From Cylindrotheca closterium (Eukaryota > Bacillariophyta > Bacillariophyceae > Bacillariales > Bacillariaceae), in contig CAKOGP040002313.1 in the NCBI GenBank assembly GCA_933822405.4, forward strand, positions 459,545 through 523,544: 64,000 bases of DNA, given 5' to 3'. The position numbers were made by a program, and so were the translations under genes. This document shows positions 29,171-37,953 of this stretch, piece after piece. Positions within the stretch are counted from its first letter, which is position 1, and the number at the start of each line of letters is the position of its first letter. The notes beneath the pieces are model-generated. The model was given only the letters and a program-made list of their open reading frames with translations, was not told the DNA's origin and did no database searches.

Positions 29171-30506
29171 ATGCCAAAACGGAAATCAAAAGACGATGAG
29201 GATGATGATGATGATGAATATAATCCGGAGGGAGATGATAGCCCAGAGGAGGAACTACTTGGAGTTGACGACGCTGATGACGACTCCAATAATCCTGAAG
29301 GAGAGGAAAATCACAAGGGGGGGCAGCCAGATGCCGACGAGAATGGCGAGGAGACTACTGGTGATACAAAGCAAAAAAGAAGGCCAAAGAAATTGAGACG
29401 GAAAATACACTACGAGGACCCAGAAATTGATCTGCTACCAAGTCATGAGCGCAAGACCACAGCGGGTGGATATGCTCACACCAACAAGAGTAAAGAAAAG
29501 ATTTCTATGGCCAATCGAGGGAACACTCCATGGAACAAGGGGAAAAATAGATCCTCAGCTGATAGAGCAAAGATCAAAGCCGGAGTCCAGGCTCGCAACC
29601 GAGCTATCAAATTGGAAAAGTTGAGGGTACGTTGTCGTCTTTGAATGTCATTTGTACTACTCTTTGCGGAACACTTTCAAAACTCACATTCATTGGCGTT
29701 TTCGAACCAACATTTTGATTTCAGAGACTTGGAATGACGGAAGAAGAATACGATAAAAAGAAAAAGGAAATCAAGTATCTTCGCGAGCGAGTGCGTCGCA
29801 CAAAGCTTGCAAATGATCGACATGCTGCGGCACAAGCCCAAAAGAAACTGCAGGCTGCAATTGACGCCACATCTGACAAGGTAGGATTCCTTTAAAACGC
29901 CTAGAGACTATTGGCTTAGTATGGAAATCACCATTGTCCACAAGATTCTTACATTCCTTTCTTGTGCACCAACAGGTCCCAGTAAAGGAGCTGGTCAAGA
30001 AGATCCATGAAGAGGCGGATGAAGAAGTGGTCAAGATCCAAAAGGAGATCAAGGTTTTCTCTGAAGAGATCACTTGGACACCCGTTGAAGTTTGGAAAGA
30101 AGGCGATTCCTATGACAAGATCTGTCCTTCTGGAGGCCCAGGTGGTCTCATTTGTTGTCAAGAATGCGCCAAAAAGTATTCTTCCTTTGTAGACGATACG
30201 ATGAAAGATTTGGAAGCCCAACGGACACACAAACTGGGGAACGAAGTCAAGGAGATTGCTACCCTATTAGAACAGGGAAGAAGTGATTTGGAACGTATTG
30301 GCAGCGTTGCCAGGAGAAAGCCACCTCCAACAAACCGACGCATGTTTCAAAGTGATCACCCTAGAGCAACCAGCACTTCGGCTTCAAAAAGTCGTGCATC
30401 TTTGAATTCCAATCAGCGCTTGGGAGAGGAAGATCAAGAATGGAATCTAACAAGCACATTTGATATTGTGCAGCCAATGGGAGGCACCGAGGTGTGGGGA
30501 GTATAA
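29171..30506 (+). CDS. nuclear protein with a NUMOD3-like motif
   Basis: Three exons (29171-29626, 29725-29880, 29976-30506), with 98- and 95-bp GT-AG introns in phase 0, give 380 residues. The first 80 residues are highly acidic, with a nuclear-type basic patch (KQKRRPKKLRRKIHYE). The stretch KSKEKISMANRGNTPWNKGK then SSADRAKIKAGVQARN matches the NUMOD3 pattern (SxExxxKISxANxGxxxWNKGK) known from homing endonucleases and some plant nuclear proteins, where it binds DNA. A coiled coil follows (YDKKKKEIKYLRERVRRTKL). The last exon has a Cys pair region (ICPSGGPGGLICCQECAKKY) and a helical, Ser-rich tail. No nuclease domain is present. Role inferred: a DNA-binding or chromatin protein. Confidence 0.75.
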
Positions 30507-30548
30507 TTAGCATATGGGCATTATGTTATGTTGTATTGGTGCATTATG

Positions 30549-31016
30549 TTAAAGGACGAAACCAAGGAAGGCACCAGATGCAAAGCCAATTGATGCCATT
30601 CTATCAGTCTCCATAAACCGTCTTAGCGTTTCAGGCTTTAGTTTTTCTCGAACGCCATTTCGGAAGTCATTGGCCGCGGTGAGAGCTCGTCGCTTCAGGT
30701 TTTCTTTTTCAGATGAAAAATGGTCTGGAATCTTGATCTCGTCCAAAACTCCAGCCGCATTCAAGGCTTCAGTTGCCACAAATGCAGCTCCAGCGACCTT
30801 GACGACTGTGACGGCAGACTTGATGGCCACTCTTGACACGCCATATCCGGCCACGGCGCCAGTGGCGAGTTTTCCATTCTCGGGCAGGTCATCATACTTT
30901 TTCTTCAAATAATCATATGTGTTCTTAAAGGAACTCTCTTCTGCTCTCGTGGTCGATGCCAACAAAGCAAGAAGCAGAACAATTGAATACAGCGTCTTTG
31001 ATATAGTTGCTTTCAT
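30549..31016 (-). CDS. FUN14-like small membrane protein with signal peptide
   Basis: A 155-residue protein. The ATG chosen begins a clear signal peptide (MKATISKTLYSIVLLLALLA, cleavage near TRA|EES); the open frame upstream has no ATG. A glycine-patterned membrane region follows (LATGAVAGYGVSRVAIKSAV, then VKVAGAAFVATEALNAAGVL). A basic helical segment and a last hydrophobic Gly-rich segment (MASIGFASGAFLGFVL) end the protein. This GxxxGYGxxR-then-GFxxGFxxG layout resembles FUN14 domain proteins of mitochondria and plastids, but the signal peptide points to the secretory route. The family call is tentative. It is convergent with the NUMOD3 gene and divergent from DIS3. Confidence 0.55.
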   Translation of the reverse strand: MKATISKTLYSIVLLLALLASTTRAEESSFKNTYDYLKKKYDDLPENGKLATGAVAGYGVSRVAIKSAVTVVKVAGAAFVATEALNAAGVLDEIKIPDHFSSEKENLKRRALTAANDFRNGVREKLKPETLRRFMETDRMASIGFASGAFLGFVL

Positions 31017-31218
31017 TTTGATACAATATGGGTTGTCAGAGTTTAGTTTCGTTGTTGTTGCGAAAATAGTTCCACGTTGCGATACATCCGACTCAAATAT
31101 AGTCTTGCCATGCTTCCGACTGTTTGCAATCCAATCAAACAAACAAAATGGAAACCATCGTATTTTTCCAACCGAACATAGAAAGTTGCTCTACTTGAGT
31201 AGTCGCACAACAGCAATC

Positions 31219-34200
31219 ATGTCAGATATGGAAGACGAGGAAAACAGTGGAGACCATAATGTAGGGGAAATTATGACAGCACCTTCACTATATCTTCGCC
31301 CATCCTTCTTTCGGCAGACTCGCAAAAAGGGAAAGATCATCAAAACCGTGAGCGAAAGATATCTTCGGGATGATCTTGGCCTGGGATCGTACTTTGTGGA
31401 CGAGGGTACCAAGAATCTACGCGTGAAAGAAGCAGCAATGGGAAAGCCTAAAGTGATTAGTGATGTCAGCCATCTTTTGACGCTATTGAAGCCCTGCAAA
31501 CCAAAGAGTGTCGTCATTTGCGATACCAATGTTCTTCTGCACAATTTGGATGTCCTCGAACAAAGTCAATCCATCATGCCAAACTTGGTATTTCCTCAGA
31601 CTGCACTGATAGAATGTCGAAAGAATAGAATGGTCGCATATGATCGGGCTGTAGAACTTCTAAAAGAAGTTGGGGATAAGAAGGAACGTTGTTGCGTCTT
31701 CTTTCCAGACATGCACCATTCACAGACTGCCCATGTTGAAAAAGAGGACTGCGATACCATCAACGACGAGAACGATGCACGGATACGAAATGTAGCAGCG
31801 CTGTATGCCCAGAATCTTCAGGAGACAGACTATCGGGTAGTACTTTTGACGGACGATGCTGCGTCAAGAAAGCTTGCACAAGGGGAGAGATATGAGGCCA
31901 AGTCCCTGAAAAGCTGGGTCAAAGAACTGGAAAAATCCAACCCTACTGTATCATTGAGCGACTTGGTAGCCCAATATGGAGCACCCGATAGCAGAATGGA
32001 CGAAGAATCCAACCAGCAATACTTCCCTGCCCATCTGGGTCAATCAGACCTCTCTCTTGGAATCAAAACAGCCAGATTCTACAGAGGCGTTTTGCGGTCC
32101 AGAGATCTTGACTCGGCATGGGTGACAATTCGGAAAGGAGAGGATAGGGTGGCAGTAACGATCCAAGGGTCGGTTGATCGTAATCGAGCGGTGGATGGGG
32201 ATGTCGTTGCAATTGGATTGCATCCCCTCGACAAGTGGATCAAGGCCTCGGATGCGGCATCTAAACCTCCCAAAGAGAAAAATCCAAAAGCCCAGATTGC
32301 ATCAGAGACGGCAGAGCCATCCCAGAGTGAAATTAGCAACGTTTCTGACACTGTGATGATTGATGACATTGCGGAAAGCATGAGACCGACTGGGAAAATT
32401 GTAGGTATCTTGCGGAGGAACTTCACCAATATTAGCGGCTCTATTTTTGAAAAACCTGCACCAGGAGCCGAAAAGAGTACTTCGCCAGGTCTGGAAGAGC
32501 GGGGGGCTATTGCATCAAAGCACGAGCGTGAACATGCTGATGGAACTGTAACTTGCGTTTTCTTCCCAGTCGACAAGAAGATTCCTCCAATCTTGGTCCG
32601 CACGACACAACGCGACAGATTTTTGAGACAACGCATTATAGTTTCCATGGATTCTTGGCCAGCGAATTCACCATACCCATTGGGCCACTATGTGAAACTA
32701 CTGGGACCTGCCGGGTCGAAGGATGTTGAGACTGAAGTTCTGCTTCAAGAGCATAGAATTGCACATGAACCCTTTTCAGCAGCAGTTCTTGCTTGCCTAC
32801 CACCAAGCGACTACAAAATTGAATATGGGCCTGACAGGATGGATCTTAGGAAACTACCAGTGCTCTCTATCGATCCTCCTGGGTGCAAAGATATTGACGA
32901 CGCTCTCCATTGTATAACACTTCCAAATGGAAACTTTCAAGTGGGGGTGCACATTGCAGATGTGACACACTACGTAAAGGCAGGAAGCGCAATTGATTTA
33001 GAAGCAGCAAATCGCTCCACATCAACCTACCTTGTCAACAAGCGTCTAGATATGCTGCCAGCGCTCCTTACCACTGATCTGTGCAGTCTAAAGGGCAATG
33101 TTGACAGATATGCATTTTCTGTCCTTTGGGAAGTCACTCAAGATGCAGAGATCATCAATGTGGACTTCAAGAAATCAATAATTCATTCCATCGCAGCGCT
33201 GACATATCAAGAAGCACAAACGTATATTGATCAACCTAACAACAAGAAAGAAGATGATCCCCGAGTGAGCGCTGTGAAAGGCCTTGCCTCACTGGCAAGA
33301 CTCTTCCGCAAGAAAAGGTTGGATGCCGGAGCGCTCACTTTGGCATCTCCGGAGGTCAAGTTCGTCTTGGATAGTGAATCGCTGAATCCTACAGATGTCC
33401 AGGCTTATGCTCTGTTAGAAGCAAATGCCTTGGTCGAAGAGTTTATGCTTTTGGCAAATGTGACTGTGTCCAAGAAGATCCTTCGCCATTATCCCACACT
33501 TTCGGTCTTGCGACGACACCCTTCGCCAAATCGTTCCATGTTCGAGAGTTTAATCAGCAAAGCAAAGTGTCGAGGTTTTGAAATTGATATCGAGGATTCC
33601 AAAAGACTCGCTGATTCCCTTGATGCGGCGACGATCGAGTCAGAACCCTACTTCAACAAACTCCTTCGGATCTTATCTACCAGGTGCATGTCACCAGCCC
33701 AGTATTTCTGCTCTGGTGAATACCGACCAACGGAGTGGAGTCACTATGGTCTGGCAGCACCTGTCTACACGCACTTTACCTCACCAATTCGACGATATGC
33801 AGATGTTTGTGTTCACCGTTTGCTTGCGGCGGCGATAAATGTTGCACCTCTTCCAGTCCACCTTTCATCCAAATCGTACTTGCATGATTTGTCCGCAAAT
33901 ATGAATCGAAGGCACCGGTCGGCCCAGCTTGCTGGCAGAGCAAGTGTCCAACTGCATACCTTGATATTCTTCGCTGGAAAAAATACAAGCGAAGAAGATG
34001 CATATGTTTTGGATGTCGAAACCGCAGAACAGAGCACCCCTTCGTTCACTGTAATCGTTCCACGGTTTGGAATCGAAGGCAGGGTCAGTCTGCCAGTTGA
34101 TGTCGACGATCCAAAGCTTGTCCGGGTTCCAGAGGAACACAAGATGATCTATGATGGAAAAACTTCGATCCAAGTATTTGACAAGGTTCGGGTCAGCATT

Positions 34201-34359
34201 CGTGTCCAAACTGACTACGATCATCAAAGAGAGCTCATAATAGAGCTCTTGGATCAAGAATTTGGCGCACTATCGACGAAGCGGAAGGTTGATGAGCCAG
34301 TCGAATCAGCCGAAGGCACTCCACCGCGTTCGAAGAAGCGAAAGAAGAATCGAAAGTAG
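31219..34359 (+). CDS. DIS3: exosome ribonuclease DIS3 / Rrp44
   Basis: A 1046-residue single exon beginning MSDMEDEENSG; the frame is open much further upstream without support. DIS3 is the catalytic subunit of the RNA exosome, with an endonuclease and a 3'-5' exonuclease. The PIN domain (about 95-240) keeps four acidic positions: VVICDTNVLLHN, QTALIECRKN, NDENDARIRN and VVLLTDDAASRKL. Two cold-shock domains follow (ARFYRGVLRS..., then GKIVGILRRNFTNISGSIFE). The RNB domain (from about 540) holds the catalytic motif IDPPGCKDIDDALHC and, later, HYGLAAPVYTHFTSPIRRYADVCVHR as consecutive segments. An S1 domain and a basic tail (SKKRKKNRK) end it. Both active sites look intact. A linker of 40 polar residues interrupts CSD1. 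Confidence 0.96.
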   Translation: MSDMEDEENSGDHNVGEIMTAPSLYLRPSFFRQTRKKGKIIKTVSERYLRDDLGLGSYFVDEGTKNLRVKEAAMGKPKVISDVSHLLTLLKPCKPKSVVICDTNVLLHNLDVLEQSQSIMPNLVFPQTALIECRKNRMVAYDRAVELLKEVGDKKERCCVFFPDMHHSQTAHVEKEDCDTINDENDARIRNVAALYAQNLQETDYRVVLLTDDAASRKLAQGERYEAKSLKSWVKELEKSNPTVSLSDLVAQYGAPDSRMDEESNQQYFPAHLGQSDLSLGIKTARFYRGVLRSRDLDSAWVTIRKGEDRVAVTIQGSVDRNRAVDGDVVAIGLHPLDKWIKASDAASKPPKEKNPKAQIASETAEPSQSEISNVSDTVMIDDIAESMRPTGKIVGILRRNFTNISGSIFEKPAPGAEKSTSPGLEERGAIASKHEREHADGTVTCVFFPVDKKIPPILVRTTQRDRFLRQRIIVSMDSWPANSPYPLGHYVKLLGPAGSKDVETEVLLQEHRIAHEPFSAAVLACLPPSDYKIEYGPDRMDLRKLPVLSIDPPGCKDIDDALHCITLPNGNFQVGVHIADVTHYVKAGSAIDLEAANRSTSTYLVNKRLDMLPALLTTDLCSLKGNVDRYAFSVLWEVTQDAEIINVDFKKSIIHSIAALTYQEAQTYIDQPNNKKEDDPRVSAVKGLASLARLFRKKRLDAGALTLASPEVKFVLDSESLNPTDVQAYALLEANALVEEFMLLANVTVSKKILRHYPTLSVLRRHPSPNRSMFESLISKAKCRGFEIDIEDSKRLADSLDAATIESEPYFNKLLRILSTRCMSPAQYFCSGEYRPTEWSHYGLAAPVYTHFTSPIRRYADVCVHRLLAAAINVAPLPVHLSSKSYLHDLSANMNRRHRSAQLAGRASVQLHTLIFFAGKNTSEEDAYVLDVETAEQSTPSFTVIVPRFGIEGRVSLPVDVDDPKLVRVPEEHKMIYDGKTSIQVFDKVRVSIRVQTDYDHQRELIIELLDQEFGALSTKRKVDEPVESAEGTPPRSKKRKKNRK

Positions 34360-34573
34360 CTTTTAAAAAACCTGATGTCACCAAACCAAACCACACAAAA
34401 CTTAGTTTAGTACCTCTTCTTTGACCCGTTTGACTACTGGAGTGACGCAAGTTGCCAAGTCACGATACAGATATCAATCATCGTCAAGACACGTCGATCA
34501 CACGGCAGATACTGAAAACTGAAAAGTCAATCAGATTGAATATCCACAAAATCCTATCCTTCCATCTTTGAAA

Positions 34574-35093
34574 ATGAAAATCGCCGCTGTCTTTTTTGCC
34601 TGCATTACTCTGAAAGAGGCATCTTGCTTTACCAGCAGCTTCACTCCTTCATCAAACGGAATTGTTGCCCCCAAGTCATCGTCATCACTTCAAATGGTCG
34701 ATAGTACGTCAAAAATCGGTCACCCTGCAGCGTCTCTCTGCAATAGAGATTACTCACTTTATCTCATTTTCATCTGTAACTGCAGCCGCCGTCCTTCAAG
34801 GAGCTGGGATCGCTCTTTTTGGTCTGGGAGCCGGAATCGGTCTTGTTGCCTTCACAGAAAAACAAGGAGAACGGGGGCGGGAACGCGGAAGTGGTCTCTC
34901 CGATTCAATGGCGACACAATTGTCTGGAATGTTCATGGAAGATGTTGAAGTTAGTTCTGTTGATGATGTTGGTTCCCTTGCTAGTCAATTGGAGGCTGCT
35001 TTGAAGGCTTCTGGAGGTACATCTGATGAAGAGCTAGAATTGTCTGAGGAAGAGAAGAAGAGAATTGAAGAAGAAGCCGATGATGGATGGTAA
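34574..35093 (+). CDS. small plastid-targeted protein of unknown function
   Basis: Exon 1 (34574-34703) and exon 2 (34786-35093) join across an 82-bp GT-AG intron within a Thr codon and give 145 residues. The signal peptide (MKIAAVFFACITLKEASC) ends before FTSSFTPSS, a plastid-type aromatic-start transit peptide. After the splice comes a Gly-rich hydrophobic segment (AVLQGAGIALFGLGAGIGLV, about 44-64), then a basic loop (EKQGERGRERGSG) and an acidic C-terminus (DEELELSEEEKKRIEEEADD). I recognise no family. One membrane segment plus an acidic tail suggests a thylakoid or envelope protein; this is inference. Confidence 0.7.
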
Positions 35094-35478
35094 TTTCCGA
35101 AGTACTCTTGGTTACTGGAGACTCGGAACAGACCAAGTGGAAACCAATGAATCCCAGATGTTACATTTTGAATACCTGCGAAACTGGAGAATTTTCGAAT
35201 ACAATAATAGAAACGCACCAAAGCGACGCAAAAACAATGATGCTATACGGATCAATGCTGATAATAAGAACTAATCATTGTCAATCATACAGTCACTACA
35301 CTAACGATGTTTCACTCCTTCGAACTATTGCTTCATCAAGATGATTGCATTCGATTTGTGTGGTACTTGTTCAGTCCCTAAGAGACTTAAAGCTGCAACA
35401 CAAAACCGAGCCATGAAAGAAGATGCTACAGTAGGAGGAATTGAATTGCAACGGGATGTTGATGAGTCACGGTTGTAG
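35094..35478. other. interval with a short in-frame upstream ORF
   Basis: About 385 bp. Most looks non-coding, but 35341-35478 is an ATG-initiated 45-codon frame (MIAFDLCGTCSVPKRLKAAT...) that ends in TAG directly before, and in the same frame as, the ATG at 35479. It is either an upstream ORF or a first exon (35341-35430) joined by a 48-bp GT-AG intron ending in TTGTAG. Confidence 0.45.
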
Positions 35479-37890
35479 ATGCTGCCCTATCACCTGAGAG
35501 TACCTGTCTACGGAAAGCAAAATGAGCATATTAAGAGAAGTGCTGCTGAAGAAAAGGCAGTTGCTGCAAGAGGTGGACCTGTTCAGGTTGCCATCGAAGA
35601 GGATATTTTGCTGCTCCAAGCGAAGTATGTCAACCAATTGCTTGCCAAAAAACAGCGTGAAAATCAGCATGATGAAGAAGGCTTTGCGTTTCTAATCTTT
35701 CGAGAGCTCTTCGCCCACTCCAAAGTTGCAATGCTACATCTTCTCTTGCCAAAGAGCTCCTGCGACAAAGAAGCATATTCGCAGCTGATTTATGCAGCTT
35801 GTTTGCAAGTTTTCAGGAAGGCCTTCTCGGCAACGAATGGAGCAGAGATATCTTTGGAGAATTCTGGATTTAGTTTGTTCTGCCTCTATGCCCTTTACGA
35901 AACAAACCCTCTACCCCGAGAGATGCAGTCACCCTTTGAGCTGCTGTCGATGGGACTACAAGGGGATGAAAACTATAAAGCATTGTACAGACGTGTTTTT
36001 CGACAGAACATTCGAATCGACCACGGGCATTACTCTTTTCTTCTGCAACTAAGGCATCTATGCTTGGCTCGGATTGATGCCTGTGGGAAGCGACTTTTTG
36101 GACACAGATCACACTATCAGAGCAGTGACGATCCTTTACATGCTCATGACACGTTCAAATGTAACTGCGCTATTGCGAAAGACACAATCCACATTATGAA
36201 TTTGCTTGTCACGAGATGGGATTATTGCGACTACACGGGGCCAGTTGGGTTAGAAGGGCTAGCTGGCCATAGTGACTACGTTTCAACGGAATCGACAAAG
36301 AACGCTTCAGACCCGATTGAGACGACAACTTCTTCACCCGAGCCTCTCTCTGCAGTGCTGAAAAAGGCACTACAGGCATATCAGCATAGGGTCAGAGAAA
36401 TCCAAGTACCAGCAGGAAGAACACACACAGCTACCAAGGTTAGGAAGTCGCTTGAAGATTTCTTTGCTTCGACAAGAAATGATCCTTTGTCTCAAGTCGA
36501 GGCTAGACTGTTTGGGACTGGCGGCTTTGACCATCAAGATACTCAAGAAGCTTCTAGGAATGACATGCATCCGTCTAGAAATAACAGTAAGGAGTCTGAT
36601 GAGACGAACAGTCGCGTCTTTGTTGCAGGCGAAAAACACGCTACAGGAAACAAAAATGCTGATGCCACACTCCCGTCGTTTAAGTCGGTCATTCCTCCCG
36701 GACTTCAGGATGAGACAAAAAATTACCTGCACAGAGCTTTGGGAGCCTTATTTGAGCGCCAGTTACCCTTCTTGGAGACAACAGCACTTATTGGTGGTGA
36801 TTCTACAGACGATGTATCTTCTGTCGGATTTGGGGGCATCTCTGTTGCAACAGGCGGAGGTAGAAATGCTCTCCAGGCCCTTCTTTCGAAGGCAAATATA
36901 CGTAAGGGGGTTCCAAGTAGGGTGGGGGCTGCCAATAACACCAACGAAGTGCAAAGAAATAACTCGGCTATGCAATTCCTGACTGCTGATAATGCTCTTA
37001 TGAATGATGAAGTCGAGTCTGACGGGGACGACTCAGATGTATCAAATCTGTCGTTGTCTGACTATGAAGATGACGACGACAAGTTCGACGATGCTTCTGT
37101 GGCCACTTCTGCCGCTGGGAAGCAAGCTCTCTCTAGCCTTCTCAATCAAGTCAAGAAGAGTCAAACACAATCTCGGAAGCCAGCGCGTGCGAAGAAAAGA
37201 CATTCACTCTCCAAAAGGTCTACACCCACTGCTGTCAAAGCAGTAATGAAATTACAAGACTCGGCAGATACAGTGTCTGTTTCTACGTCGGTTGGTGGAG
37301 GACAAAACGCACTGGCCACTCTACTTGGTACAGCACAGCCGAGGGATAGAGACAGCGCGAGCGCCAAAAGAGCTAACGCCGGGCGCAATTCCAAAGGTGC
37401 ACGAGGATCCCAGACTAGGAAATCCAAACGGGTCCGCGTATCAAAGGAAAGTACCACCGAACGTGACGAACTCTCAATGGCGAGCTCCATTGGGCATGGG
37501 CAAAACGCACTTGGAGATTTACTTCGCCAAGCCAGGGACACTAAGCATGGGTCTCTTCGTAGTCCGTCGGATGGAGGGTCATCGGCAAGTTCAGTTGGAG
37601 CCGGACGAGGAGCCCTTAGTACTCTCCTCGCACATTCGGGAGAAAAGAAAGTTTCGAGCGAAGATACTAGCGAAGATACTAGTGAATTGGCTTCGCTTGC
37701 TGCAAGTAGCATGGGGCAGGGTCAAGGAGCCCTCAACTCACTCATGCTGCTAACCCAAAGTTCAGCTCAACAAGAGGATGATGCCGACTCGGTTTCTGTG
37801 GCGACCTCCATTGGAGCGGGGAGAGGGGCGTTGGATATTCTGCTCAAGCAGACGGGACAAACATCCGACGACGAGGGGTCAGACTCTTGA
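35479..37890 (+). CDS. SNAPC1: SNAPC1-like protein with a C-terminal repeat array
   Basis: An 803-residue frame. Residues about 40-215 resemble SNAPC1/SNAP43, the snRNA promoter-binding complex subunit: EEDILLLQAKYVN, FAFLIFRELFAHSKVAMLHL, YAACLQVFRKAF, FSLFCLYALYETNPLPREMQ, then YRRVFRQNIRIDHGHYSFLL. A region with DTIHIMNLLVTRWDYCDYTG and a Ser/Thr linker follow. From about residue 450 to the end there are seven copies of a SVATSxGxGxxALxxLLxQ unit (for example ISVATGGGRNALQALL, VSVSTSVGGGQNALATLL, VSVATSIGAGRGALDILL), separated by polar basic or acidic linkers. Repeats of this kind are not part of animal SNAPC1. SNAPc recruits polymerases II and III to snRNA genes. The start may lie upstream (see 35341). 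It is convergent with the permease, 63 bp apart. Confidence 0.6.
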   Translation: MLPYHLRVPVYGKQNEHIKRSAAEEKAVAARGGPVQVAIEEDILLLQAKYVNQLLAKKQRENQHDEEGFAFLIFRELFAHSKVAMLHLLLPKSSCDKEAYSQLIYAACLQVFRKAFSATNGAEISLENSGFSLFCLYALYETNPLPREMQSPFELLSMGLQGDENYKALYRRVFRQNIRIDHGHYSFLLQLRHLCLARIDACGKRLFGHRSHYQSSDDPLHAHDTFKCNCAIAKDTIHIMNLLVTRWDYCDYTGPVGLEGLAGHSDYVSTESTKNASDPIETTTSSPEPLSAVLKKALQAYQHRVREIQVPAGRTHTATKVRKSLEDFFASTRNDPLSQVEARLFGTGGFDHQDTQEASRNDMHPSRNNSKESDETNSRVFVAGEKHATGNKNADATLPSFKSVIPPGLQDETKNYLHRALGALFERQLPFLETTALIGGDSTDDVSSVGFGGISVATGGGRNALQALLSKANIRKGVPSRVGAANNTNEVQRNNSAMQFLTADNALMNDEVESDGDDSDVSNLSLSDYEDDDDKFDDASVATSAAGKQALSSLLNQVKKSQTQSRKPARAKKRHSLSKRSTPTAVKAVMKLQDSADTVSVSTSVGGGQNALATLLGTAQPRDRDSASAKRANAGRNSKGARGSQTRKSKRVRVSKESTTERDELSMASSIGHGQNALGDLLRQARDTKHGSLRSPSDGGSSASSVGAGRGALSTLLAHSGEKKVSSEDTSEDTSELASLAASSMGQGQGALNSLMLLTQSSAQQEDDADSVSVATSIGAGRGALDILLKQTGQTSDDEGSDS
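36823..37862 (+). repeat. seven-copy protein-coding repeat (SVATSxGxGxxALxxLL)
   Basis: Within the SNAPC1-like gene a unit of about 17-19 residues recurs seven times with variable linkers. The constant parts are a Ser/Ala/Thr start, Gly-x-Gly, Asn/Gly-Ala-Leu and Leu-Leu. DNA identity between copies is low, so the copies are old and kept at the protein level. Confidence 0.8.
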
Positions 37891-37953
37891 ATTTCTTGAA
37901 AAGTCTATATCATTATGTATTTATATATCTCTAGTCTCGTGGTGTCGCGCACT

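Noticed and set aside
30919..31218. 100-codon upstream extension of the DIS3 frame
   Set aside because: It lacks an ATG and overlaps the FUN14-like gene on the opposite strand; similarity to DIS3 starts only after MSDMEDEE.
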